Origin: Bryoerythrophyllum caledonicum
Taxonomy: Eukaryota; Streptophyta; Bryopsida; Pottiales; Pottiaceae
Assembly (NCBI GenBank): GCA_963971425.1
Contig: OZ020523.1
Location: forward strand, 18,100,867 to 18,164,866
Direction of reading: 5' to 3'
Length of the DNA: 64,000 bases
Part shown: positions 23,256 to 34,868 of the stretch, piece after piece
How positions within the stretch are numbered: the stretch's first letter is position 1
How the letters are laid out: each line of letters opens with the position of its first letter
Translations under genes and position numbers: made by a program
Notes under the pieces: model-generated
Seen by the model: the letters and a program-made list of their open reading frames with translations, nothing else
Databases searched by the model: none
What the model was told of the DNA's origin: nothing

Positions 23256-23259
23256 GTAT

Positions 23260-26200
23260 TTAGAAGTTAGCTTCGTCAGGATCACCTGAATTCGCTTCCC
23301 ATTGATTGGTTACAGGGTCCCATCTCGGATCACCCGACTCCCCACCTTCCATCTCTTTCCGCCTCTTCTTCGCTTGCCCGTGTCTTGATCTTCGTGGTGC
23401 CTCATCCTCACTTTCACTTTCCTCCTCATCAACATAGCTTGTGGAGCCACCAACATCAGTAAATTGTTGTCGTTGTCCTGCACCGAAAATTTAACTCATT
23501 TCAGTAACAAAAGACCGTGAATTGAAGCTCTTTACAAGGAACAAGTTAATCTCACTCTTGAATTGTCCCTTTTTTCAGTTGGTACTTGCAATCTGAAGGT
23601 CCTTGAACAAAAAACTTTCAGGTAGCACATAAAAAACAAACGTAAGAGAGAGTGATGGTACATTTATCTACGAACGAAAATCAGTAAATAGCACAAGCCT
23701 CTAGTGTTTAGGAGTAGATAAGTATAATAACCTGGATCAGCCTGTGAGCTTTCTTCATTTGCAGATGCAGAAGGATTCGCCCGACCTTTAGAGCCACCTG
23801 ATCCTCCTTTGCTATTCCCACCGCGCTCACCCCGTCTCCTTTTTGGTTGCTGCTCTCCAGGACCACGACCCCCTCTACCAGCAAAGGGTGGGCGGAAAGG
23901 CGTGTTCATTGCCCCCCGTGGAGGTCCACGACCCCCCATAGGACCAGGACCTCCTGGGCCCCCCGGACCATTTAAGAACGGTGGACGACCCTCTGGCCCC
24001 ATCATCGGTCCTCCTCCCATCATCCCATGAGGTGGTGGTCCCATCATTCCCGGTCCATTAGGTCCCATCATATGTGGAGGTGGCCTACCTGGGAAACCCA
24101 TCGGACCAGGACCGTCCATGTGACCGAAGTTTGGAAAATCTGGACCTGCAAATGAAGCATTTGTTAAGATCAACAAGGAAAACACACATCAGCTACATAA
24201 AAATGACAATTATGCGTCTCTTCGGCCATAAATGAGTAAAAACCATCAAGTACAGCCACCAAACTCAAAGTCATTACAATGGGTGAGAGATTGGTGGTTA
24301 CGGACTGAAATTTGATGTAAGTCGGGTTAGAACTGATGTTAATAGGAAGAAAAGAAAACATGAGGTATTAAATTGGTACATGAGAGCGCTTAAGATGACT
24401 ATGCACAAACCAATCTTTATTGATTAAGCTTGAGTGAATAACGGGTTGGTCAAGCGGTTATTGTTAGCCTCTTGCAAAAAGACCTAAGAGAACTATTCAA
24501 AAAAATCAAAGTAATTTTTTCAACATTAATTTGGACCAGGTGCATTCCTTGGAGAGTTGCTAAGAAAATGATACACCTAAACCCTCATAAAATTAAGAAC
24601 TAACATTCTGAAGCACGAATCTGATTCAGCGTCATTAAGCTGAAACGTGCAATTATTAAAGGTCCAACAGGGACGAAATCTACTACCGTTTTTCAGAATG
24701 CAGAAAGTACCAAATGTTCTTACTAAGGGAAGGAGAGCAAAGCTGGGCAGAGACTAACCTCCAAAATTAGGTCCCGGACCACCAGGATGCCCGAACGGTG
24801 GGAACCCTCGACCAGGTCCAGGAGGACCTCCAAAAGGATCGCCAGGGCCCATGAATCCATCTCCGGGTCCCATAAACCCACCTCCAGGTCCCATAAACCC
24901 ATCTCCGGGTCCCATAAATCCTTCTCCTGGACCCATGAACCCCTCTCCAGGTCCCATAAAACCTTCTCCAGGGCCCATACCATATCTATCAAATCCCATC
25001 CCAAAACCTTCACCCCCCATCTCTGGATGGAAAGGCATACCTCTACCCCCAGGACCATTCATCATACCCCTTCCACCTCTACCCATCGCGTCAAATCCAG
25101 GGCCTTGAGGACCCCACATACCCCGTCCTCGTCCTATTCCAGGTCCTCGACCACGACCGCCAGGACCAGCAAGAACTGGAGATGTAGATTGACTATTCGA
25201 GTCGTCCTCTTCGCTGTCATCGTCTTCAAGCTCTTCTTCGTCGTTGTCCTCGAAAGGAATAATACCTGTTTCTTGCTCAGGCTCCTGGCCCCCTCTTGCC
25301 CTCTCTTCTTCTCGCTTTTCAGCCGATTCCTTAGCGAGTGTCTGCATTGCCACGTACTACTGTTAGAAAAAGTACGATGCGATCATCGTCTCCACCGATG
25401 GGAAACATTACGGAGTCGGGACGCTTAAGTATAAGATTTGACTTTGAGCCACATCGCAATCAAACGACAGCAGAAAGAAAGATCCTAAAAGTATTTCCAT
25501 ATCCACAGAGTACTATATCTTCTTTGTTCACTGATGATGGTTACAATAGTACATCAATTTATGAAGCAGATGAAGTGAAAAACTTTACCATGAGATCGCT
25601 GTCAGGTTCCTGATATAATGATTGCACCAATTGCTCTCCAACGCTTGGTTCCAACTCCTGACAATCTCTACTGATCTGTAATCATGCCAAGAAAATCAGA
25701 GAGTGTTAGGTACTGTGAAAGTGTTAGAATATTGTTTGAGAGCACACAACAAGTATGAACGGAAAGGTAGATGAATGTAATGCATAAAGCAAAAACTTTA
25801 ATGCCTTGCTGAACATGTTATGTAGCCCCCATGTACCTTTACAGGAAGATTCTCATTATAAGAGTTCCGCAAATGCCGAGTCTTGTTAAAAGAGAGCTCG
25901 CAAAGCTGCACAACAGAGCAGACATTACGTAAGTATTTCACAAATCTCACAACCAGTTTCCAGATTTATATCATTAGTACAGCCTAGGAAAAACAACATA
26001 CAAAGAAATTATGAACTTCCCACTGGTCAAAATGGGCCTCAGAAAGAAAAAAAGAATACCACAAACGTGACATAATGGCTAAATCTTAGAAGCGACATAA
26101 TGGCTACAACATGCTAGAATTCTTCTTTAAAAACGAGTGGACCTTCAAAATCCCTACAGACAAAGACCAGTTGAGACGTATGCAAGCAATATCGTCATTC

Positions 26201-28321
26201 CTAGACTAACGCTATTTAACACAAGAACCATGTCAAAAGCATGCTTCAGGACAAGGATCTTAATCTTTCTGTTCAGAATTGACAGTGTCGCATTGGTCTC
26301 TTCTTGAATTCTCCAGGAACAGGCGAACAACAAGTACCCTTGAGGCATCAAGACAGGAGTCCAGAGGGTCGAGCAATCACACCTCCCAATCAATGGAACT
26401 GGGATCCTCCGATGTATGCTCCAAAGCTCTAGGATTCCTGCCTTGATGCCAGATATCACGACTGCAAGCATAAATGCAATGACGCTCAAATGCAATCGGA
26501 CTAGATATTCGACCCGTCACAACGACGCAAACTGGAATGTATAGAGCTCTCGTGGATTGACCAGTACCACAGATAACCATAGATATATTAAAACCCAGAT
26601 AAAAGACCAACCTTTAGCCATTTTAAATGGAAATTGCGACCGTAATGAGCAGTGCCGTGAGCATATTTCCAAACCCCTCCACCTACAACACCTCCTATCT
26701 TAGACATCATCCGGGCACAACCCTGTAACATCACAGAGCAAAAATATTAATTTCAGCTACAGAACGTCTGAATCCATTGATTCACAAGAGAAATTGGAGA
26801 TATCCTGCATGGCAAACAAGGAACAGTATGCAGCAACTTACTCAAGTTAAAGCCATCACACTGCTTAACAGCCGCAAATGCGAAATGTGCACTCTTTAAG
26901 AGCGATTTGCCATAAAACAGAGTACTCAAATTCAGTTCGACATTGGCTCACTTCGAAGAGGTTAATCTCACCTGGAAATGTCGAGTTTCATTCACTGAAA
27001 ACACCAGCACAACATGGTCACATGAATCGAAGGCATCGTTTAGCTTAGCCTCGTTATTGCGATGTGTGGCCCAGAGTCCCCGCTCCACTGATAGCTCCAA
27101 ATTTTCCCTATTGCTACTCTTTACGATAAAATATCTGCAAATTTGAAGGTGAAACTTTTCAGTCTAAACTCAAACATCTCCACATGTCCAATAGTCATGG
27201 GAAAATATGATGAGCTTTCGAAATTGCAACATCTCTAAACTCCATACTGAATCGAAGAAAAATCACTCAGAAAACGAATACTCGGGGGAGAAACAGCTCA
27301 GAGTGATGTGGGCACTAAGAGCAAGGCCTGAAACCGAACAGAGGGGCGCGAAGCATCTATTGCAGCTCACCTACAATACCCGAGCGGTAATGGTAATGCG
27401 ATGGATGGGAAAGGGGCAGGGAGAACAGGCCCATTTGTCATCCCCTGAGCTGGGGGCATCTGAGGTGCCACTTGCTGTACTGGGGGACGAGAGGAACGTG
27501 GGGGTTGACCCTCTTCCGCAGCGGCCCGACCTCCCGATTGACCGCCCTCAGCATTTCGATTAGGTGGATACTTACCATGATGTGTGCTAGTTCCATTCGC
27601 ATTTGGCGCATAAACTCGATGTTGAATCTTTTGCAAGTTCTGCTCGACAGATGGTGGAGGACCTGGCAATTTTTGGTGACGATATCGACAATCGGGTCCA
27701 TTTGGGCAAAACCCTAACTTAAACCTGTCACAAATAATTGAACAAAACTAAGCAATGTGCACGTAATCTACTCAGATTTTTGTTGCACGTTAATATAAAA
27801 CTGCAACTCTTCATTCCCAGACCAGCACGCTCAGCAAAAAAATACTCACGCTACTCCAACAAATAACAAGCCAACTCGCTCGAAAACAAGCATTCCTCGC
27901 AAAACAACACACGACTACTTGTAGACACAACCCGACTACTTCGGACGAAAAAAACTTACATGTTGCACTCCTTGATGTCTTCATTCGTGTGCTTGTAAAT
28001 ACAATCCGGCTCCCGGCACTCCCCAAACTTGGCAAAAAACCGGCACACAGGCATGCGCGCCTTGTCAAACTGGTGCAAGAACCCGCACGCATCCCCCTTC
28101 ATGCACAACCCGCGCAACCAATGCCTGCACACCGTCTGCCGGTAGTTCTTTCGCGCCTGCTGATTCTTCGGCGCAGCGAGCGACGACGGCGCCTGGATAT
28201 TGTTGTTGTTGGCCGCTACGAGCTGAGACGCCCCGCCCGCTTGCGGGGGCCCGCTTGCGGCAACTGCCGCCTCCAAGCCCCCCTCGAAGTCAAAGCTGAG
28301 GCCTCCATCGGCGTCCTCCAT
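23260..28321 (-). CDS. CPSF30: CPSF30 long form (CCCH zinc fingers plus YTH domain)
   Basis: Nine exons in transcript order: 28321-27960, 27724-27371, 27134-26972, 26722-26612, 25905-25837, 25675-25589, 25341-24759, 24145-23732, 23477-23260; the total is 2361 bp, 786 residues, with phase kept throughout. Residues 65-83, 93-111 and 119-137 are three CCCH fingers (CRHWLRGLCMKGDACGFLH first), the plant number, where animals have five. Exons 3-6 encode a YTH domain from about residue 239 (YFIVKSSNRENLELS, GLWATHRNNEAKLN, VWKYAHGTAHYGRNF), which in plant CPSF30-L binds m6A in nuclear RNA. The C-terminal half is acidic, then Gly/Pro/Met/Arg-rich. The protein belongs to the cleavage and polyadenylation specificity factor in the nucleus. 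It is longer than the roughly 630 residues known for the Arabidopsis long form because of the Gly/Pro expansion. Start is the first ATG, giving MEDADGG, the family start. Confidence 0.97.
24845..24992 (-). repeat. In-frame 21-bp minisatellite in CPSF30 exon 7
   Basis: Seven tandem copies of a 21-bp unit encode the heptapeptide MGPGEGF (variants GDGF, GGGF). They sit in the Gly/Pro-rich C-terminal region of CPSF30 and keep the reading frame. Confidence 0.9.
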
Positions 28322-29685
28322 GACACCAAACTCCTACACCGCAACTCAACCAGACATTTGCTACTCACAAGGATAGTCTCACCTGCACAAGCAATTAGCG
28401 AATCGTCACAAGCTCAGCTGCAACCCTACACTAACTACTCTCAGCCGTCCCCGGCCTCAAAAAATCCAAACCCGAACCTCAACCAGAAATTCGAGACTTC
28501 CAAATAAGTACCATTCAAACAATAAGTACCCCCCGCCTACGCTTCCAAACCGTCCTTGTCTCTCCCAAAACGCTCTGAAGAGCTCAATCCAGACCTTACA
28601 ATAAATATTCTAAACCGTCGCCGAACTCATATTCCTAAAACCTTAACTTAACCTAGGGTTTACTCCCTCTTCCAAATGCTGTTAATGCTGTAAAATCTTA
28701 ATCCAAAACACCTGCTCCAGAAAACGTCCTCACCCCTCCGAATACTAAACCGCGCCTAAACTCGCCTCACCTAGGGTTTCCAAATCATCACTCACTCTTC
28801 CTCCGAGCTTCTGTTAAGAAAAAAAAAACACGAAGAGGCTGCTCAGAATGAGCGTTCATACCTCTCCAAGTCCTGAACCGCAACCCAACCAAACATGTCC
28901 AAACTCCTCGCCACCTCGCCTAGGGCTTGCTAACCGGCGATCTTCTTCTCTCAGGTACAAGAAAAAACGCTCGATAAAAAGCGGCTGCTGATAAGAGCGC
29001 TCGAAGAACCTCCTCCCGCCGAAGCAGCCAAGGAAACAATGTACTCTTCCGACGCTTGTGATCAAAACCTCGCCGCGGGAACAACACTGCAACTGGAATT
29101 TCGAGTGCAAGAGTGGCGCCCAAGTGTGCCGACCACGATGCAACCGAAGAAGGGCCTTCCTCTTCCGTCTTCTTAGACGACGAAACTTCCCCTATCTATC
29201 GTTCATCCAGTCCGTTTTCGAGCGAAGACGGATGACGAAGCGCCTTCGTCGGACACTCTCCGTTGACTGAATGTTGGAAAGGACTGTCGTCGTTCTACCG
29301 GATGAATTCACGAGGTATCTCTGTGGATGACTTTCATCCGAGTGCGAAGACTGTTAGTTTCCTGCGGCTTTCGTGTGAATAGTGCGAGGTTATATTTGTC
29401 GAGTATTGTAGCATTTTACCAATTTCGCTACTTATATACATTTTTATTACCCTATTTACTTTTACTTTTACTTTGGGAAATCCGACAATGAAAAGTAACA
29501 AATTTGAAGTTGATTTTCAGCTTTCGGGAAGAAAATTCTTTCGATTTGTTTTTTCAAAATCGTTTAATTAGTATTGATGTGACGAAGATACTATGCTAGA
29601 AGAGTTACAACAAAGTTTGTAAGAGTTGTTCAAACTTCTTCAACTCTCTTATGGGCATGAAATTTAGTTTATTGCATGCACACCT
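28322..29685. other. CPSF30 upstream region and spacer
   Basis: Probable 5' UTR and promoter of CPSF30 (minus strand). It contains CTAGGGTTT-type words near 28650 and 28765 and no convincing coding frame on either strand. I cannot place a TATA box or transcription start. Confidence 0.5.
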
Positions 29686-29689
29686 TTGA

Positions 29690-30182
29690 TGTGGTTATCA
29701 GTCTTTCTTTACACGACAGTTGTCATGGGACGTGGCGTCAAGGGCCTCTCCGTATCGTAGTATTTTCGCGTAGATTAGTTTGTTACTAGTCTATAGATTT
29801 AGGTACGTATGGCGGTGCACCGCATTCATCCGTGGATGATTTTCATCGAAGTAGGGTTGTGTGTGTACGTATAGCGCCGCACACGTCTTTGACTTGAAGT
29901 CTTTGGCAAGCCAAGCTTTGTGAGTGAGTTTGAGAGTGTTTAGCGATTACCTTTGCTTGTAAGTGATTGTTTATCTTTAGAAAAAACTTTGTATTCTTTT
30001 GTACTGTTTGTACTCCTTGATTCTCTTTGTGGAGTGCGAGACGCTTGAGTACCCTTGTGATTTATTAGTTAGTCCTTAGGGGTGTACTACGTATACTTGT
30101 TTTAGTGTATGTTTTTCATTTATTTGACGTTGGTTAGAACTCCCGATCTGTTGTGGTTATCGATCTTTCTTTACACGACAAG
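29690..30182 (+). mobile_element. LTR-retrotransposon remnant related to the 46-51 kb element
   Basis: TGTGGTTATCAGTCTTTCTT at 29690 and TGTGGTTATCGATCTTTCTT at 30152 are two copies of the sequence that also begins the presumed 3' LTR at 51362. Before the second copy, about 30080-30151 matches 51290-51361 (GTATACTTGTTTTA, GATCTG), the 3' internal end of the gypsy element. So this is an LTR, the terminal internal bases, and the start of a second LTR, with the coding part lost. LTR length cannot be fixed exactly. Confidence 0.65.
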
Positions 30183-33017
30183 ACATAGATTGAAAAAAAA
30201 ATATTGTGCGCTAACAAAATACAAAAATGTGGTGAGAACCATGACACTACATATAGTAACATGCTTCATATCTACAAAGGTAGCTTGGATGAGTTTTTTT
30301 GCAAAGGAATATCAATTGCTCTATTTTAATTGTTGTTTTGTTTTTTTTCATAAGGCAATTTATTGTTTTCTATCATCATAGCAATTGTATGCAATTTGCA
30401 TTCTTTCTAAATGTCCCCTTTCACGGTCATACGTTATTCCAACCTAATTGTCAAATTCACGTTCTATTTTATTTCATTATTTGATTGATGCAAATTTCAC
30501 TGTTTTTTTCCATTACTTGACAAAAGAAGAAGAAGAACGCCGGTCCCCGTAGGGGGCCGGCGTGAATAAAGTGTCCATTCATTCCACCACTAAGTCCATG
30601 CCCACTGGGCATGGGTTAGTAGTATGGAACCACTTCCCCCTTTCGAGGGTAGACACTATGTACCGAGTAACAGGTAGCCAATATCAAAAGACCCTAGGTC
30701 CCAAAAAAGTCCCAAAAGAGGAAGGGCGTGTATGGTGAAATGCAAATGCAGGTCTATGGAGGGGGGTTCAAAGTGTCAAGAAGGGGTTGGTTGTTTTCAA
30801 GTTTTCGTTTATGTAGGAGTATCAACATAGCATGTTGAATTGCAATAATGTTAATATTTGAAAAGGTGGTTTTGATTGACGTGATGGGGATTTTAAATGT
30901 TTCTTCAAGGGTTGTCATTGAGGGAATGAAGGTGGTGGCTCCCATTATTTGACAAATTCTTCTCGTGCGATAAACTATAACAACTTGTAAACATTTAAAT
31001 AAATCACATTTTGTTCATATTTCGCAGAACTATTTTATTAAAGTAAGATATATCTGCAAGCATCAATTATTAGTTAGCAAAATAGTAAATTTTTTAAATT
31101 AGAAAAACATTTTAAAAAATGGTTACACAATCTTTGCATGCACAAAACGTTGTAGCTTTCATATTAGGTGAAGACTTGACGATTTGAAGTTGACGCAATT
31201 TTTGAGCTATAATATTTTGGATAACCTCAATATTAGTTCCAAGGTGTATCTAGTGCTAAACTTTTATAAGACTGGACGTTGAAGGAAGTTCATACTTGAA
31301 TTCATCAATAAGACACATTTTGGTAGAGTTTGCGAATGGCAATATAGATTGTAGTTGTTATCATGGTGGAGGTCATATAGGCATTAAGCGAGGGTGATCG
31401 GAGAATATTTATTTCTAGGTATGTTGACTTCTACCTTGAACTTTTCATAAGACATCTCTTTCTTATGGGTTTTTGTTTTGACTAATTCTTGTTGAATTTG
31501 TTGAATCTATTGGTGATTGTAGATTTTGAGATCGGTGCCCAAATATGACACTACCTCATTTATTTCTTGGAGACTTCCACAAAACTTTAAACAAATGTGT
31601 TCTCCTTGCCACAATTTGTATGACATACTATTTGCCACAAGATAGGAGTCGCGTCCATCCACTTCAATTTGATGCCCTTCCGCCATACGACTTTCAAGCG
31701 ATATGATGTTGGGTAATATCCAAACAAATCAAGAAATTTGTGGATAACAATACTATTGATGCATCGTTGCGGTTGGCTTTACGAAAGGTAGAGATTAGAT
31801 TTTGTAATGAAAACATTGCGAGACACTATGATAAACAACGTTGGTTGAAGGTACAATCTATCACACACAGATTCAAATCCAACATTGTTCTAGCCATGGT
31901 GAGTGGATCCGTAAGTGTGAACCGGACGATGTCCCACGCCTTCAACATTTTCTCGAAACTCTTACAATAGAAGAGCTAGATTCCATGGATAAACTAATCG
32001 AGATGTTCCCATAATCTTACAAGAGCTCAACGGTTCAATGATAATGCCGAACCATGGCCTTCTAAAAACATAGCTTTAAGGTATCAAACACCTATTGCAT
32101 CTAAGTGGCGGTTGGACTGAGGCTACCACAAGCCCTCTAATGCAAGATAAATATTTTATGCCACAAATTCAAATGAGCTTAGAATTCTCCGTGGAGTGTG
32201 AAGGGTGTGTGGAAATAGAACTATGCGAGGGGCAACGAGAACTATTCTAAATTGGAGAACCTCAAAAGAATACCATCTGGATGTTTTAGAATAATCCACT
32301 ACAAGAAATTTTGGAGCGTAGAAGAACCAACAATAATAAAAAATTCTTGTTAGTTTAACTTTTATTTTTATTTATTATGAATGTACTTTGCAAGTTCCAA
32401 ATATCCCCCATGTGTGTATATGCACAAGTATTCCCATGCACAGTTTCTTTCTTCCTTCTATGTATCTTGTTTTTTTTTTAAGTATGTCAAATTACCCTCA
32501 TTCCTAAATCAGCGGCCATAAGTGTCCCTTTCGATTTTTGGAAAAATAGTTGCAGAAAAAATTCAACAATTCAGACTTCTATACATTCAAAAATCTAGTA
32601 TTTTGATGTTTATTCGTACATTTTTTCCATATCCTTTATAGACTGAATATAATCCACGGTCATATGTATCTCTTTTGAAATTAAAAAAAAAACCGTTGCA
32701 AATAAATTTCAAAAAATCAATGCTTGCCGTTCATTGCTCACAAGAGAACATTTCTTATTTGGACAAGAACTTCGTCCGCCATGTCCTTTCAAAGTTGAAA
32801 TGATCAAACAAGTAGACAAATGGAGGGAAGGTTAGTTTTGGATGTTTGCCAATACATGAAGTTAATTTTTTACAATATCAACAAGATAAAAGTTCCATTT
32901 AAATTTTGGATTGACATAATGTATGAGATGATGTGGATTTTTTTGGTACAATTATTCTACATGTCATTTGATTGATGACTGTAAATTTTTTTTTTCATGG
33001 TAAATTTTTATCAAACT
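30183..33017. other. Intergenic, mostly AT-rich
   Basis: There is a GC-rich hairpin at 30539-30563 (CGCCGGTCCCC pairing with GGGGCCGGCG) and a short hairpin ATGCCCACTGGGCAT near 30599. The remainder is AT-rich without a recognised gene. A 76-codon frame at 31740-31970 has no known motif. Confidence 0.5.
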
Positions 33018-34340
33018 AGGATAAAGGCACCGATTCCAATCACTTAAGCCATTTAGGGACTCAAATGACATGGTATGTCAAAAACATTTGTGTAGAAAGA
33101 TGCGGAATTAGGATTGAAACTCAACAAATATTTTTGCAAATTTAATCACAAAGTTTTGGAATTGATATGGAATTTAAAAGCCCAAAACCCACCGGAGCCC
33201 ACAATCATACTGTAGAGTAGGTGAGATTTGGTGCCCTCCTTTGTCCAATGCTAACAAGTGAGAGTGAGTAAACGAGAGAAGACATGCCATGGATAACCAA
33301 CTCATGGAGGGTACCCAATGCCGATTCTCCTTGTTTGACATTCAAGACAAAGCCACCAATGAGAGCTCAATTAACCCCTAAATTTCTTTGACATTTTCGT
33401 ACCAAAAATTGTTGGATTCTAGTGCAATGAACAAAAAAGGAAACAAAAACGTTGATTTCTATTTCTGGCCGTAGGATCTCAATTAAGACTTATTAATTAA
33501 TATCTTTAACAAATTTCATAAACTTTGACCGCACGGATTGAAAGATTATAGTGTTTGAAGTCAAGCAAATGGTTGATTTTCTTCATTGCGTTCAGTGGAT
33601 CGGCAGACTTTGACTTCACTTGGTGCCAAATGTTTGCACTAAGCAGGGTCCAAATCCAATACCATCTTGTTAAGCATGATGTTAATTCCTCAGACACCAA
33701 TTTTTAGAGGTAGAAGACGGGTGTAGCATATTCAAAACAACTGTTTAAGGAGTGGAGGTTCAAAATTTGCTAATTCACACTTTAGTTTTTTGTGAACTTT
33801 ATATGTATTAGATTGATAATCCAAATGGTCAGTACGAAGGCTTACACCACATATTGTTGTGGTAAAAATAAAAAGTGAAAAATATAAAGATATCTAGGTT
33901 TTATGTGGAAAAGAAGAAGTTTTTTGGTACCTTGCCCGACAATGAGTGACAATGTGTGAAAATGTTTGACTTGGGTTAGTATGCTATTTTTCACTAAAGA
34001 CAAGAGACTTTTTTTGACAATATGAAGGGAAACAATATTACTTGCAAGTATTGAAAATTTCACATTCAACAGAGTGTCCTAGCAAAAGTTTTTGAAGGTG
34101 CCCAAGGTGCCCGCTCTCCCCATTTGAAATTCAAAACCCTATAACTTTTTCATCGAGTGTCAAATTTAGGAAAAAAATATTTTCCCTCTAATGTCTTGGT
34201 AATCCCTTTCTACAGTAAAAATTTCAAAGAGGAATGTTGAAAATTGACACCACATGAAACTGACCAAAATTTCAAAAAGCCTATTTTTGACACTTGGTCC
34301 TTTAGGGGTTAAGTGATCAGAATTGGGTGCCTCCACCTTA
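33018..34340. mobile_element. TIR element with GGCACCCAATTCCGA ends, split by a nested transposon
   Basis: The left part (33018-33370) is collinear with 63483-63835, sharing blocks such as GACTCAAATGACAT, AGATGCGGAA and AGAGAAGACATGCCATGG. The right end (34313-34340: GTGATCAGAATTGGGTGCC) is the inverted terminus. Between them, exactly at a TTAA, sits the 934-bp element described next. Part of the host element expected by comparison with 63835-63980 is missing at the junction. Confidence 0.75.
33371..34312 (+). mobile_element. TTAA-bounded DNA transposon, copy C (complete, nested)
   Basis: TTAA at 33371-33374 and 34309-34312 flank 934 bp starting CCCCTAAATTTC and ending GGACC-like CCTTTAGGGG. 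It is collinear with copy A and inverted relative to copy B. It is non-coding and is inserted in the TIR element spanning 33018-34340. Confidence 0.8.
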
Positions 34341-34359
34341 GATATTGATACACCTAACC

Positions 34360-34475
34360 CTTTAACGCCATAGCCATGGGGCAGTCATCGATCTACGAGA
34401 GTAGTAGATGGTACGTTTCAGAGTCTATCAATCTCGTAGATGATGGTCGCACGATAGCCAGCCCGGCGTTAAAGG
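34360..34475. mobile_element. Small hairpin MITE with TTAACGCC ends
   Basis: It begins CTTTAACGCC and ends GGCGTTAAAG. Inner arms also pair: ATCTACGAGA near 34389 with TCTCGTAGAT near 34432. It is about 115 bp and non-coding. TTAA occurs at both ends, as for the larger TTAA-bounded family, but the inner terminus differs. Confidence 0.65.
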
Positions 34476-34868
34476 ATAAACTTATAAATAGGAACTTTAA
34501 TGATAGACTTTAAAGATGATGTTGGTCTTTAGCGCCGTGTCGAGAGAGTTTCGGGCGGGCTTTGCGTTCGAAATGCCAAGCTCGATCACCATCGCCAGAC
34601 CAAACCCTCGCGGGACCGAATTTGAAGGCGATTTAGCACGACAGCGCCTCTTCGGGCGACCGTCGACCATGGCCACACGCCGGCGGCCAGAGTTTCTGCT
34701 TCGTTTGAGACAAACGTGAGGGTCTGAGGACGAGTGAGCGAGGAGTTCGAAATGCGGAGTTGATGGGAGTGGAGGGAGGTTAAGAATGACGGAGGGAGTA
34801 GCTTTCTGGAGTATTTGAATGTAGGAAGCGGTTACTTTTGTAGAGTGGTGTGAGAGGAGGTGCGAGCC
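34476..34868. other. Upstream region of the NNF1-like gene
   Basis: Probable promoter and 5' UTR. A 164-codon minus-strand frame (34497-34991) overlaps the first exon of the next gene and shows no domain, so it is not called. Confidence 0.45.

Noticed and set aside
23809-25428. Long plus-strand frames opposite CPSF30 exons 7-8
   Set aside because: Pro/Ser/Gly-rich mirror frames of the Gly/Pro repeat on the coding strand; the minus-strand exons have family motifs and intact phase.
30539-30563. GC-rich hairpin as a Helitron 3' end
   Set aside because: The hairpin is not followed by the CTRR terminus, and no TC start with A/T flanks was found.
31740-31970. 76-codon frame MDNNTIDAS...
   Set aside because: No recognisable motif; embedded in AT-rich intergenic DNA with no supporting exons.
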